From JBEPVZ01 sp041690695 (lineage in GTDB: Bacteria > Patescibacteriota > Microgenomatia > Daviesbacterales > UBA10151), in assembly GCA_041690695.1 (NCBI GenBank), contig JBEPVZ010000024.1, forward strand, positions 1-14,035: 14,035 nt of DNA, given 5' to 3'. This document shows, piece by piece, positions 1-7,570 of the stretch. A program made the translations under genes and the position numbers. The stretch's first letter is position 1. Each line of letters starts with the position of its first letter. The notes beneath the pieces are model-generated. The model saw only the letters and a program-made list of their open reading frames with translations. It ran no database searches and was not told the origin of the DNA.

Positions 1-77
1 CAAAATGGGGTGACCTTCTCCGAATTTGGCTGGGATAAGTGAGATGGGGGCAATGGGTTGAATGAAAATCGATTTGG

Positions 78-100
78 AAAATATATTAGTGATAACTAAT
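78..100 (-). terminator. possible weak terminator of the permease gene
   Basis: Read on the minus strand, a 6-bp stem (ATTAGT/ACTAAT, loop TATC, positions 100-85) is followed by ATATTTT (84-78). The stem overlaps the TAG stop of the permease. The stem is entirely A/T-rich apart from one pair and the T-run is interrupted, so this is only a weak candidate. Positions 1-77 hold no gene that can be supported. Confidence 0.3.
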
Positions 101-1181
101 GGTGGTGTGCGTGGTCATTAGTGTTCTTTTTACTTAGATAAATAAAATATCCTGCTAAGCTTCCGAATATTAGATTCAGCCAAAAAGTATAGTTAAAGTC
201 GAAATTAGTTAATTGATTGGTGATACTGGTTTGTTGTGATGGGATCAAGTTGAGGCTGGAAAAAATAAGATCAACAATAATTCCAGTCAAAACCATCGTT
301 ACAAAAAAGATGACTCCAATATAAACCGCCATCTTGGTTCCATAGTAACGCCTATAAAGATCGAGCAGCGGAATTACGATTAGATCAGCATATAGAAAAG
401 ATAAAACTCCACCAAAACTGAGTCCACGTGTCCATAAAATGGCGGCGAGCGGAACGTTGCCGATCGAACAGACAAAACTTAGGATGGCGATTCCAACACC
501 AATAATTGAACTGGTTAACAGTTGAGTTATCCCAGGTTGACCGTTTGAAAATAACAAACTCCAAAAACTGTTTGGTACAAAAGTAGCGATTAAGCCAGCA
601 ATAATAAATCCTAAAATTAAGTCTTTTTGAAGCATTGAGCCTTCCATGACAAAGTTTTGAGCAATAGATTGGATTTTATTATGACTCCCTATCATGCTAT
701 GGTCATGATCGATACTAACTTGGTCTTTAAACGCTCGAGCTTGAGTAACAAGTTTCTTCGGATAGGTTAGCTTAACAATTCCCGACATAATGACGATTAA
801 CAAAATTCCACCGAGCCATTCAGCTAATGCAAATTGCCAGCCAAGTAGTAACCAGAGTAATATTCCAAGCTCAATCACTAAATTAGTTGAGCTGAATAAA
901 AAAGCCAGGGAGGGGATTAAACCCGCGCCTTTTTTAAAGAAAGCTTTACTGGCCGAGGCGGCGGCATATGAACAACTCGAAGATAAAATGCCTAAAAAGG
1001 TTGCTAGGACAGTCTCTTTGAAGCCTTCTTTGCCGAGAGATTTGGTGATTCTTTCTTTAGAAATTTGAGTTTGAACAAAGGACGAGATCGTTAATCCTAA
1101 AATTAAACTCCATAAAACTTGCCAAAACATCCCAAAGGCTACAAAAACTGATTGACCAATCCCTCCCAAAAAATCTTCCAT
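96..1181 (-). CDS. membrane permease, ArsP/YraQ-like (PF03773-like)
   Basis: This is a 361-residue polytopic inner-membrane protein with about eight to nine hydrophobic helices. It carries the two half-repeats expected of the PF03773 permease family. The first has a Cys in an SSSCSYAAA segment followed by FFKKGA (residues 67-86). The second has CSIGNVPLAA followed by WTRG (238-253). The cysteines are C70 and C238. Family members include organoarsenical exporters (ArsP) and uncharacterised YraQ proteins. The substrate here cannot be read from sequence. A cytosolic-looking middle loop has spaced His and Asp (159-167), and the tail ends DHAHHH (356-361), which suggests metal contact, but this is inference. 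The gene is divergent from the next gene across 73 bases and has its own extended -10 immediately before the ATG. Family assignment is fairly secure, specific function is not. Confidence 0.75.
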   Translation of the reverse strand: MEDFLGGIGQSVFVAFGMFWQVLWSLILGLTISSFVQTQISKERITKSLGKEGFKETVLATFLGILSSSCSYAAASASKAFFKKGAGLIPSLAFLFSSTNLVIELGILLWLLLGWQFALAEWLGGILLIVIMSGIVKLTYPKKLVTQARAFKDQVSIDHDHSMIGSHNKIQSIAQNFVMEGSMLQKDLILGFIIAGLIATFVPNSFWSLLFSNGQPGITQLLTSSIIGVGIAILSFVCSIGNVPLAAILWTRGLSFGGVLSFLYADLIVIPLLDLYRRYYGTKMAVYIGVIFFVTMVLTGIIVDLIFSSLNLIPSQQTSITNQLTNFDFNYTFWLNLIFGSLAGYFIYLSKKNTNDHAHHH

Positions 1182-1187
1182 AAGTTT

Positions 1188-1196
1188 ATTGTAGCA
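1188..1196 (-). promoter_or_regulatory. extended -10 promoter of the permease gene (near-leaderless)
   Basis: On the minus strand the sequence TGCTACAAT forms an extended -10 (TGn plus TACAAT, 1193-1188). Only six bases separate it from the ATG at 1181. Transcription would therefore start at or next to the start codon, leaving no room for a ribosome binding site. No convincing -35 box is seen. Confidence 0.6.
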
Positions 1197-1216
1197 GTCC
1201 GGTCAACTATTACTAT

Positions 1217-1245
1217 TTGATTTATCAGTTCTGTCGATCTAAAAT
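1217..1245 (+). promoter_or_regulatory. sigma70-type promoter for the 1255 gene
   Basis: TTGATT (1217-1222) and TAAAAT (1240-1245) are separated by 17 bases, a standard housekeeping spacing. The ATG at 1255 lies nine bases after the -10, so the mRNA would have a leader of at most a few bases. The divergent permease promoter lies within the same short gap. Confidence 0.6.
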
Positions 1246-1254
1246 ACCCTCTAA

Positions 1255-1695
1255 ATGTCACTTCAAATTGAACGGGTTGTTTCCGACAAGATTACCGATT
1301 ATGGCCATCCACGACCAGACCATTTCTGGTTGCGGTTTGAGGGAGTCAAGTTAATGTGGGAGATCAATCGGATTAGGAGATCAGCTGTACTGTATGTAGA
1401 AAAACGGCCAGCCAGCCTTGGTGAGATTGGCACCTTAGACTGTTTTCTTGCCGAGAACTTCTCAGTCTTGGAGAAAAAAACGAACTATTTCAAAGTTCGA
1501 AGGTTTGAAATTCCAGGTCAGAGGAATAATTATCGAGTTGAAACTTACCAATATCCTGACCAACCTATCGGAGCTGAAAAGATGGTTCGGCTGGTTCGAC
1601 CAATTGATTCAACTGGTTTAATAGTTGCCCATTACTATGATAATGCTTTGAAAAACTTTCCTCCAAATCCTCTCGAATTGACTTTTCGAGCGTAA
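1255..1695 (+). CDS. conserved-looking hypothetical protein, 146 aa
   Basis: I do not recognise this protein. It is soluble, with no signal peptide or membrane segment, and has a mixed alpha/beta look. An aromatic, charged start (FWLRFEGVKLMWEINRIRR, about residues 24-42) is followed by a basic middle (KVRRFEIPGQRNNYR) and a Pro-rich end. The ATG at 1255 is chosen because a well-spaced promoter ends nine bases before it. The gene stands alone: it is divergent from the permease and followed by an intrinsic terminator. Codon use resembles that of its neighbours. The basic and aromatic content would allow nucleic acid binding, but nothing establishes that. Confidence 0.75.
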   Translation: MSLQIERVVSDKITDYGHPRPDHFWLRFEGVKLMWEINRIRRSAVLYVEKRPASLGEIGTLDCFLAENFSVLEKKTNYFKVRRFEIPGQRNNYRVETYQYPDQPIGAEKMVRLVRPIDSTGLIVAHYYDNALKNFPPNPLELTFRA

Positions 1696-1714
1696 CTAGC
1701 TAATATTAGCCTTA

Positions 1715-1743
1715 TCTCCCGCAGAGTTTGGGAGACTTTTTTT
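1715..1743 (+). terminator. intrinsic terminator after the 1255 gene
   Basis: A perfect 6-bp stem TCTCCC/GGGAGA (1715-1720 and 1730-1735) encloses a nine-base loop. It is followed by C and seven T (1737-1743). It lies 20 bases after the TAA of the upstream gene and 17 bases before the next ATG, so it isolates the greA-like/fusA unit from upstream transcription. Confidence 0.8.
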
Positions 1744-1748
1744 CTGGG

Positions 1749-1754
1749 TAATAC
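1749..1754 (+). promoter_or_regulatory. weak -10 candidate for the greA-like/fusA unit
   Basis: TAATAC lies six bases before the ATG at 1761, the same spacing as the -10 boxes of the permease and slipin genes. The match to TATAAT is poor, and the only -35 candidate (TTGGGA, 1728-1733) lies inside the terminator stem at a short 15-base spacing. A promoter must exist here if the terminator works, because only 17 bases separate them. Confidence 0.3.
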
Positions 1755-1760
1755 CAAAAT

Positions 1761-2003
1761 ATGGACGATTTAAAACAACAAAAAATAGAGATGTGGCATA
1801 AGAAGTTGCTTACGCTACGGACAGAACTTAAAGCAATCGTAACCAAGCGAGGCGAAGCCGCCCGTGAGGGTGATTTACGGGAGAATGCAGCCTATCAATT
1901 GGCTACTCAAGATGCCGAAACCTGGCGAGTTCGAATTGCTGATGTCGAGAAAATCTTAAGAGATTTAGGTGTTTCGGAAGAAGAGCTTGAGGAAGAAAAA
2001 TAA
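1761..2003 (+). CDS. stand-alone GreA/GreB N-terminal coiled-coil protein
   Basis: This 80-residue, highly charged helical protein matches only the N-terminal coiled-coil hairpin of transcript cleavage factors GreA/GreB. The hallmark tip is GDLRENAAY (residues 37-45), where GreA has GDLSENAEY. D38 and E41 occupy the places of the two acidic tip residues that hold the catalytic Mg in the RNA polymerase secondary channel. Full GreA is about 158 residues. The C-terminal FKBP-like domain that docks on RNA polymerase is absent, and the protein ends in an acidic tail (EEELEEEK). The reading frame is intact and the stop overlaps the fusA start (TAATG, 2001-2005), which implies translational coupling. 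It could be a reduced cleavage factor or a competitor for the secondary channel. No SD is visible before the ATG. Confidence 0.75.
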   Translation: MDDLKQQKIEMWHKKLLTLRTELKAIVTKRGEAAREGDLRENAAYQLATQDAETWRVRIADVEKILRDLGVSEEELEEEK

Positions 2004-4147
2004 TGGCCACTACAACTAAAACTAATCGTAATTTTCCACTTGATCGGATTCGCAATATTGGGATTATTGCCCACATCGATGCTGGAAAGACCACGACCAC
2101 CGAGCGAATTCTCTATTACACTGGTAAAACTTACAAAATTGGAGATATTGATGATGGAACAACCACCACCGACTGGATGGAACAAGAAAAAGAACGTGGA
2201 ATTACGATCGTTTCAGCGGCTATTACCGCAGCCTGGACAGCTAAATCAGGTCCGTTTGTTGATCAAGAGATGCGGATTAACTTAATTGATACTCCGGGCC
2301 ACGTTGACTTCACGGTTGAAGTTGAAAGATCACTCCGGGTTTTAGATGGTGGAGTCATTGTTTTAGATGCCTCATCTGGAGTTCAATCTCAAACTGAGAC
2401 AGTTTGGCGCCAAGCTAATAAATATGGTGTGCCATTAATTGCTTTTGCTAACAAGATGGATGTGGTTGGGGCTGACTTTTTGGGAACTATCCAATCAGCT
2501 CGTGATCGCTTGGGTGCTAACGCTATCGCCTACAATTTGCCAATTGGTTCAGAAAATGATTTTAAAGGGGTAGTTGATCTTCTAACTCAAAAAGCTATTA
2601 TTTGGTTGGGAGATGAAACTGGGGCTAAGTTTACAGAACAAGACATACCCTCGGACATGGTCGATCAGGTTAAGGAACATCGTGAAAAGCTGGTTGAAGA
2701 GATTGCCGCATCAGACGACGCCTTAATGGAGAAGTATTTAAATGGGGAAGAGATTGATATTAATGACCTGAAATTAGCTCTTCGCAAAGCCGTTATTGCG
2801 AGTAAGATTGTGCCTGTTATGGCTGGCTCATCGCTCCGCAATAAGGGTGTTCAGCCAATGCTTGATAACGTCATTAATTATCTCCCTTCACCTCAAGACG
2901 TCGGCGAGATTATTGGTAAAAATCCCCAGACCGAAGAAGAAGAAAAACGCTCAAACACTAAAGATTCTCCATTAGCCGCTTTAGCTTTTAAAATTCAAGT
3001 TGATCCTCATGTTGGTCGGCTAACTTATGTCCGAGTTTATTCGGGAACTCTAAAAAGTGGCTCTTATGTTTATAACGCTTCAAAGCAAGTAAAAGAGAGA
3101 ATTGGTCGGGTCTTATTAATGCATGCTAATGAACGAGAAGAGATTGAAGAAGCTTATGCCGGAGAGATTATTGCGGTAGTTGGACTTAAAGATACAATTA
3201 CCGGAGATACCCTTTGTGATGATGCTCATCCAATCGTCCTTGAATCAATTACTTTTGCCGAACCAGTTATCTCCTTGGCGATTGAGCCTAAGACTAAGTC
3301 GGATCAGGAAAAATTAGGATATGCCCTGTCCCGCTTAGCTGAGGAAGATCCAACTTTCCGCGTTAAGAGTAATCCGGAAACTAATCAGACAATTATTTCG
3401 GGAATGGGTGAGTTACATCTTGAAATTATCGTTGATCGGATGAAGCGAGAGTTTAAAGTTGAAGCTAACGTTGGAGCTCCCCAAGTTGCTTATAGAGAAA
3501 CTATTAATAAAGCGGCGACTGGTGAAGGTAAATATATTCGCCAAACTGGTGGTCGAGGACAATATGGACACTGTCTAGTTCGAATTGAACCGCTCCCGCG
3601 TGGACAAGGTCGAGAATTCGTGTCAGAGATCGTTGGTGGATCTATCCCCCGCGAGTTTATTGCTCCAATTGAAAAAGGTGTTATCGAGCGTGAAGATACA
3701 GGTATTTTAGCTGGTTTTACGGTTACTGATATTAAAGTCGCCGTTTATGATGGATCGTTCCATGATGTTGACTCGTCTGAGGTAGCTTTTAAAATTGCGG
3801 CTTCGATGGCTTTAACGGATGCTGCTTCAAGAGCTGACTTAATCTTGCTTGAGCCAATTATGAAGGTTGAGGTGACCTCGCCGGAAGAGTTTATGGGTGA
3901 TATCATTGGGGATTTATCAAGCAAACGAGCTCAAATTTTAGGAACTGAAAAACGGGGCAACTCAAGCGTCGTCAATGCTTTAGTGCCATTGGCTGAGCTC
4001 GCGGGTGGCTATATTACTCAAATCAGATCATTAACTCAAGGTCGGGCGACGGCTTATATTGAGCCAAGTCATTATGAACCTGTGCCAAGCAGTATCACCC
4101 AAAAGATTGTGGCTGAGTCTGGATTTACCGGACGTATGGATCGATAG
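2003..4147 (+). CDS. fusA: translation elongation factor G
   Basis: EF-G is the GTPase that drives ribosomal translocation and, with RRF, ribosome recycling. All GTPase motifs are present: AHIDAGKT (residues 23-30), RGITI in switch I, DTPGH (96-100), NKMD (150-153) and a G5-type AGSS (about 274-277). Domain IV carries the conserved GGRGQYGH (516-523). At 714 residues it is full length for the family. The A of its ATG is the last A of the preceding TAA stop, and a GAGG at 1989-1992 gives an SD about ten bases upstream. It should therefore be co-translated with the GreA-like protein. The usual partners rpsL and rpsG are not upstream. tuf, which normally follows directly, lies 9.5 kb away. No terminator is visible before the next gene 27 bases downstream. 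Confidence 0.98.
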   Translation: MATTTKTNRNFPLDRIRNIGIIAHIDAGKTTTTERILYYTGKTYKIGDIDDGTTTTDWMEQEKERGITIVSAAITAAWTAKSGPFVDQEMRINLIDTPGHVDFTVEVERSLRVLDGGVIVLDASSGVQSQTETVWRQANKYGVPLIAFANKMDVVGADFLGTIQSARDRLGANAIAYNLPIGSENDFKGVVDLLTQKAIIWLGDETGAKFTEQDIPSDMVDQVKEHREKLVEEIAASDDALMEKYLNGEEIDINDLKLALRKAVIASKIVPVMAGSSLRNKGVQPMLDNVINYLPSPQDVGEIIGKNPQTEEEEKRSNTKDSPLAALAFKIQVDPHVGRLTYVRVYSGTLKSGSYVYNASKQVKERIGRVLLMHANEREEIEEAYAGEIIAVVGLKDTITGDTLCDDAHPIVLESITFAEPVISLAIEPKTKSDQEKLGYALSRLAEEDPTFRVKSNPETNQTIISGMGELHLEIIVDRMKREFKVEANVGAPQVAYRETINKAATGEGKYIRQTGGRGQYGHCLVRIEPLPRGQGREFVSEIVGGSIPREFIAPIEKGVIEREDTGILAGFTVTDIKVAVYDGSFHDVDSSEVAFKIAASMALTDAASRADLILLEPIMKVEVTSPEEFMGDIIGDLSSKRAQILGTEKRGNSSVVNALVPLAELAGGYITQIRSLTQGRATAYIEPSHYEPVPSSITQKIVAESGFTGRMDR

Positions 4148-4159
4148 TTCTTTAACGTG

Positions 4160-4165
4160 TACAAT
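4160..4165 (+). promoter_or_regulatory. -10 box before the cohesin/dockerin gene
   Basis: TACAAT (4160-4165) matches the -10 consensus at five of six positions and ends nine bases before the ATG at 4175. No good -35 is seen and no SD lies between. The gene is either read from this near-leaderless promoter or partly by read-through from fusA. Confidence 0.45.
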
Positions 4166-4174
4166 TAGTTAGTA

Positions 4175-6682
4175 ATGCCCAAATCCCGTCAGTATTTTAG
4201 TAATCAGTCTGGTGTAGTTTCTGTTCTAATTTTGGTCGCAGCGGTTGGACTGATGATTTTTTTAGCCGTCTCTTTATTTGCAACTTTCAAAGGTGGACTT
4301 TTTGAACAAATTTACAATCGAGCTCACCCTTCGTTAGCTAGTGAGCCGATTATTACGACATCAGTAACTTTAATCGGCAAAGTTATTGGTACAGGCACCC
4401 AAAGTTTTAATGGCGGAGGATTAGATCCATCCTCTGTGACCCAATTTGATAATGCGGCTATCGGTGGAGTCCAGGGTGCCGACTTAGGTGCTCCAACTTT
4501 ATACAATAATCGTTGGTATTTTGTGCTGGGTGATAGTGTTGGTCTCACCACAGATCCTTTTAAAGTATTGAGTGCGCCTTTTACCTCAAATCTTGATCAA
4601 GGAATTCATGTCGATAACTTCCTCAATCCACAATTCGGAACTTACGCAGGGAAAGGTATTCCGGATACAACGTATACGTTACCCAATGGCGCATTTACCT
4701 TATCACAAGGGGGCACTGAATCGATGTTTGCCGATTTTATGTCGGGAGGGAATTTGGGTGGATCGACCCATTGGTCAGACTTAACTAAAATTGCTAAATA
4801 TAATCCCAATGATGGGTTGTTCCATCCGTATAAGGACAGTACCTTTATCTGGCAAAAATCATTTTCAGGAACACTCCAATATAACTTTGCCCAAGATTCA
4901 TTTATTGTCGATAATAACGCTGGTTATTTATATATGGTCGGTAGCTTAGCCAACCGATTTGGAGGGGTGAAGTTGGCCAGGATTCCAATTAGTGAGTTTT
5001 TAGATACCAATAATACCAATGGTTTTAGCTATTACGAAGGCAATAATAATTGGTCCCCGCCGACTGTTAACGAATCGACGATTGATAGTCAGGTCGTTTG
5101 GTTGATTTCGCCTCGGGATCCCAGCTTCTCGCTTAATAAAGACTATGGCAATGCCTCTTCTTTTCCTTCAGGCACCAATGCTTGTACCTATCTGACTGTC
5201 AGCGAATTTTCAGTTATTTATAACCCTTATTTGCAGAAGTACCTATTGATGAACGGCAGTGATTGTTTAACTGGTGGGATTTATTACTACACCGCAGATA
5301 ATATCACTGGGCCATGGAGTACTCGTCAGGTTATGACTATGCCAATGCCCGCGACTCCTTGGGGGTATTATGCGCCCTACGTGACTGATTCATTTTTACA
5401 AAATAATGGTCAAACTATGTATCTGATTGCTTCAAGCTGGAGTCATTACGGTATCTATGAATATCGGGTTAATTTTACAAAAACTATTCCCACCCCCACG
5501 CCTTCGCCTACTCCAATCCCAACGCTAGCTCCGACGCCAACCCCATCCCCGACCCCGATTCCAACTGTTAAGCCTGGGTCTGCGTCATTCTTATTATCAA
5601 CGACTGTCAGCTCACCAATTGCTCCAAATACCAGCTTCGCAGTTCCACTTAAAGTCAGATCTGGCACTGACATGTCAAACCTATTTACAGCTAAGTTAAC
5701 TTATTCAAAAGATTTATTACAAATTCAATCGATTGATCGAACCGGTAGCTTTGTGACTAATTGGGGAGAGTCAATCTTTGATAATACTTCTGGGAGTATT
5801 TCGATTGTCGGAGGTGTGCCGGCTCCTGGTTTTGAAACAATCGGAGCGGACGCTTTAATGGCAACGATTAATTTTAAGAGCCTGACGACGACGAATGGCG
5901 GAGTGGCCACGATTCAGTTTGATGCTAAGTCTTCAATTTTTAGAAATATTGATAACACTAATATTTTGACCCAAACAACGCCACTATCTTTAACTATTAA
6001 GCCGGAGCCAACGCCGACACCAACTCCGACTCCTAAGCCCACGGCAGTTCCAACTCCGACCCCTACCCCAACTCCCTCGCCGACACCGACGCCAACTCCT
6101 TTGCCGGTAGCCTGTAGCTTAACTTCAGCGACTTGGTCAAATTTGTCTGTTAATCCAGTCAATTCGGGGACGACTTTGAACTTATTAGTTAACTCAACCG
6201 GCGATTGTGCTAGCAAAACTGTTTCGTTGGTCGTTACTCAAGATAATGGAATTTTACCTTCAGGAAGCGTTACGACAAACCCATCAAACGCGACCTTTAT
6301 TGGTAATACCGCATCCACTAGCTGGGTCGCAGAATATCATCCTGATGGGCCCTTCGGAACTTTTGATCCGCCAGAATATTACTTTACAGCGACGCTAAAT
6401 AGTCCGACAACCGGGACGGCTGCTATTAAATCAGCTAATCCTGAAGCCCAAGTTAATAATTCCTCCGCTCCAACCTCTTCTCCAAAACCTGGAGTTGCGG
6501 GAGATGGTAATAACGATGGAACGGTTGGATTGGTTGATTTATCGGTCATGTTATCAAACTTCTTAAAATCCTCTACCCAAGCTGATTTCCCAACCCATTT
6601 AGACCTTAATAACGATGGGGTTCTTAATAGCTTTGATTTTACCTTGGAAATAAACTTACTAAAGGGGAACGGCAGTTTATAG
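4175..6682 (+). CDS. membrane-anchored DUF4185-like / cohesin / Ig-like / dockerin protein
   Basis: This 835-residue surface protein has one N-terminal membrane segment (residues 14-38) and no clear cleavage site, so it is probably anchored. Residues about 55-435 look like a DUF4185 beta-propeller: LGAPTLYNNRWYFVLGDS near the start, a later SEFSVIYNPYLQKYLLM strand and an ITGPW turn. Part of that family is now known as endo-D-arabinanases (GH183), so a glycan substrate is plausible. A Pro/Thr linker (439-469) leads to a cohesin-like beta-sandwich (470-608). A second linker (609-644) leads to an Ig-like domain (646-765), and a type I-style dockerin closes the chain. The dockerin has two calcium loops, D777-D788 and D810-D821, each beginning DxNxDG. 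Cohesin and dockerin in one chain could allow self-assembly. The linker codons are low-complexity. Cohesin and dockerin calls are strong, the propeller call is moderate. Confidence 0.85.
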   Translation: MPKSRQYFSNQSGVVSVLILVAAVGLMIFLAVSLFATFKGGLFEQIYNRAHPSLASEPIITTSVTLIGKVIGTGTQSFNGGGLDPSSVTQFDNAAIGGVQGADLGAPTLYNNRWYFVLGDSVGLTTDPFKVLSAPFTSNLDQGIHVDNFLNPQFGTYAGKGIPDTTYTLPNGAFTLSQGGTESMFADFMSGGNLGGSTHWSDLTKIAKYNPNDGLFHPYKDSTFIWQKSFSGTLQYNFAQDSFIVDNNAGYLYMVGSLANRFGGVKLARIPISEFLDTNNTNGFSYYEGNNNWSPPTVNESTIDSQVVWLISPRDPSFSLNKDYGNASSFPSGTNACTYLTVSEFSVIYNPYLQKYLLMNGSDCLTGGIYYYTADNITGPWSTRQVMTMPMPATPWGYYAPYVTDSFLQNNGQTMYLIASSWSHYGIYEYRVNFTKTIPTPTPSPTPIPTLAPTPTPSPTPIPTVKPGSASFLLSTTVSSPIAPNTSFAVPLKVRSGTDMSNLFTAKLTYSKDLLQIQSIDRTGSFVTNWGESIFDNTSGSISIVGGVPAPGFETIGADALMATINFKSLTTTNGGVATIQFDAKSSIFRNIDNTNILTQTTPLSLTIKPEPTPTPTPTPKPTAVPTPTPTPTPSPTPTPTPLPVACSLTSATWSNLSVNPVNSGTTLNLLVNSTGDCASKTVSLVVTQDNGILPSGSVTTNPSNATFIGNTASTSWVAEYHPDGPFGTFDPPEYYFTATLNSPTTGTAAIKSANPEAQVNNSSAPTSSPKPGVAGDGNNDGTVGLVDLSVMLSNFLKSSTQADFPTHLDLNNDGVLNSFDFTLEINLLKGNGSL
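5489..5581 (+). repeat. Pro/Thr linker repeat 1 of the cohesin/dockerin gene
   Basis: This is a low-complexity tract of CCN-ACN codons encoding alternating Pro and Thr/Ser. It joins the propeller to the cohesin. The antisense strand shows long Gly-Val open frames that are only mirror images of this tract. Confidence 0.85.
6001..6107 (+). repeat. Pro/Thr linker repeat 2 of the cohesin/dockerin gene
   Basis: A second Pro-Thr codon tract, between the cohesin and the Ig-like domain (residues 609-644). Such tracts are usual flexible spacers in secreted carbohydrate-active proteins and can change length by slippage. Confidence 0.85.
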
Positions 6683-6774
6683 TTTGTTTCTTCTCTGACG
6701 ATGTCGTTACCGATTAACCAATTCGGATCATCCGCTTACTTTAGCTCGATTAATACCGCGACTCCCTAGAAAAG

Positions 6775-6783
6775 TGCTATAAT
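6775..6783 (+). promoter_or_regulatory. perfect extended -10 promoter of the slipin gene (leaderless)
   Basis: TGCTATAAT is a perfect extended -10 (TGn plus TATAAT, 6778-6783). The ATG at 6790 follows after six bases, so the transcript should begin at the start codon. No -35 is recognisable, as expected for extended -10 promoters. The gap 6683-6774 shows no clear terminator. Confidence 0.7.
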
Positions 6784-6789
6784 CTCCTC

Positions 6790-7545
6790 ATGATGTGGAT
6801 TGTTTTAGGAATTATCGTTGTTTTACTGGCTTTAAGTATCCGAATCGTTCAGGAATATGAACGAGCAGTTATCTTTTTTCTCGGTCGTTGTACTGGAGTT
6901 CGTGGGCCAGGATTAATCTTATTAATTCCACTTCTTGAGCGAATGCAAAAAACTAGCCTTCGGACTGTCACGATGGAGATCCCTTCTCAAAAGATTATTA
7001 CTAAAGATAACGTCTCGATTGATATTGCGGCCGTCGCTTATTTTCAAGTTGTTGATTCTCAAAAATCAATTATAGCTATTGAAAACGTCTATATGGCGGT
7101 TAATCAGATCTCTCAAACGACTGTTCGAAATATTATCGGTCAATTTAGCTTGGATCAACTATTATCAAGTACCGCCGATGTTAACGATAAGATCCGTAAA
7201 GTTATTGATGCTCATACCGAGCCTTGGGGAGTTAAAGTCACCGCCGTTGAAATTAAAGATATTACACTTCCTGACAATATGCAGCGGGCGATGGCTAAAG
7301 AGGCCGAAGCCGAACGAGAACGTCGAGCTAAGATCGTAGCTGCCGAAGGAGAGTTTCAGGCAGCCGTTAAACTAGGGGAGGCGGCGGATATTATTGTTAA
7401 GCATCCAGTTGCTCTTCAGCTGAGAACTCTTCAAACTATGGCTGAGATTTCAACTGAGAAAAATTCAACAATTATCTTCCCAGCTCAATTTATGACGACA
7501 GTTCAAGATGCAATTCGGACCATAGCGTCGGATTCTAAGAAATAA
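6790..7545 (+). CDS. slipin/stomatin-like SPFH membrane protein
   Basis: This 251-residue protein has the standard slipin plan. An N-terminal membrane helix (residues 3-22) leads to QEYERAVIFFLGR and the SPFH/band 7 domain (about 23-165, with GPGLILLIPLLERM). A charged Ala/Glu-rich coiled coil follows (168-195, MAKEAEAERERRAKIVAAEG) and then a C-terminal oligomerisation region. Slipins form ring-like membrane scaffolds and are often paired with an NfeD protein and a membrane protease. No NfeD gene is present here. It sits among secreted glycan-active proteins, so a role in organising the envelope or the export zone is possible but is inference. Two ATGs occur in tandem (6790 and 6793). The first is chosen because it matches the leaderless spacing. 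Confidence 0.93.
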   Translation: MMWIVLGIIVVLLALSIRIVQEYERAVIFFLGRCTGVRGPGLILLIPLLERMQKTSLRTVTMEIPSQKIITKDNVSIDIAAVAYFQVVDSQKSIIAIENVYMAVNQISQTTVRNIIGQFSLDQLLSSTADVNDKIRKVIDAHTEPWGVKVTAVEIKDITLPDNMQRAMAKEAEAERERRAKIVAAEGEFQAAVKLGEAADIIVKHPVALQLRTLQTMAEISTEKNSTIIFPAQFMTTVQDAIRTIASDSKK

Positions 7546-7570
7546 AAGTCCTTTTGTAGGTGTTTGTTAA

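Noticed and set aside
1..42. Possible C-terminal end of a plus-strand gene (13 open codons before TGA at 40-42)
   Set aside because: Too short to judge. Another plus frame and one minus frame are also open here, and no family signal is visible.
790..1068. 92-codon plus-strand open frame
   Set aside because: It lies entirely inside the permease gene on the opposite strand, and its product looks like a shadow translation.
5489..6107. Periodic linker tracts as a CRISPR array or tandem regulatory repeat
   Set aside because: The period is two codons and stays in frame within a coding sequence. There are no repeat-spacer units.
5455..6216. Antisense open frames rich in Gly-Val repeats (also at 12057-12299)
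   Set aside because: They are the mirror image of the Pro/Thr linker codons on the plus strand and have no independent support.
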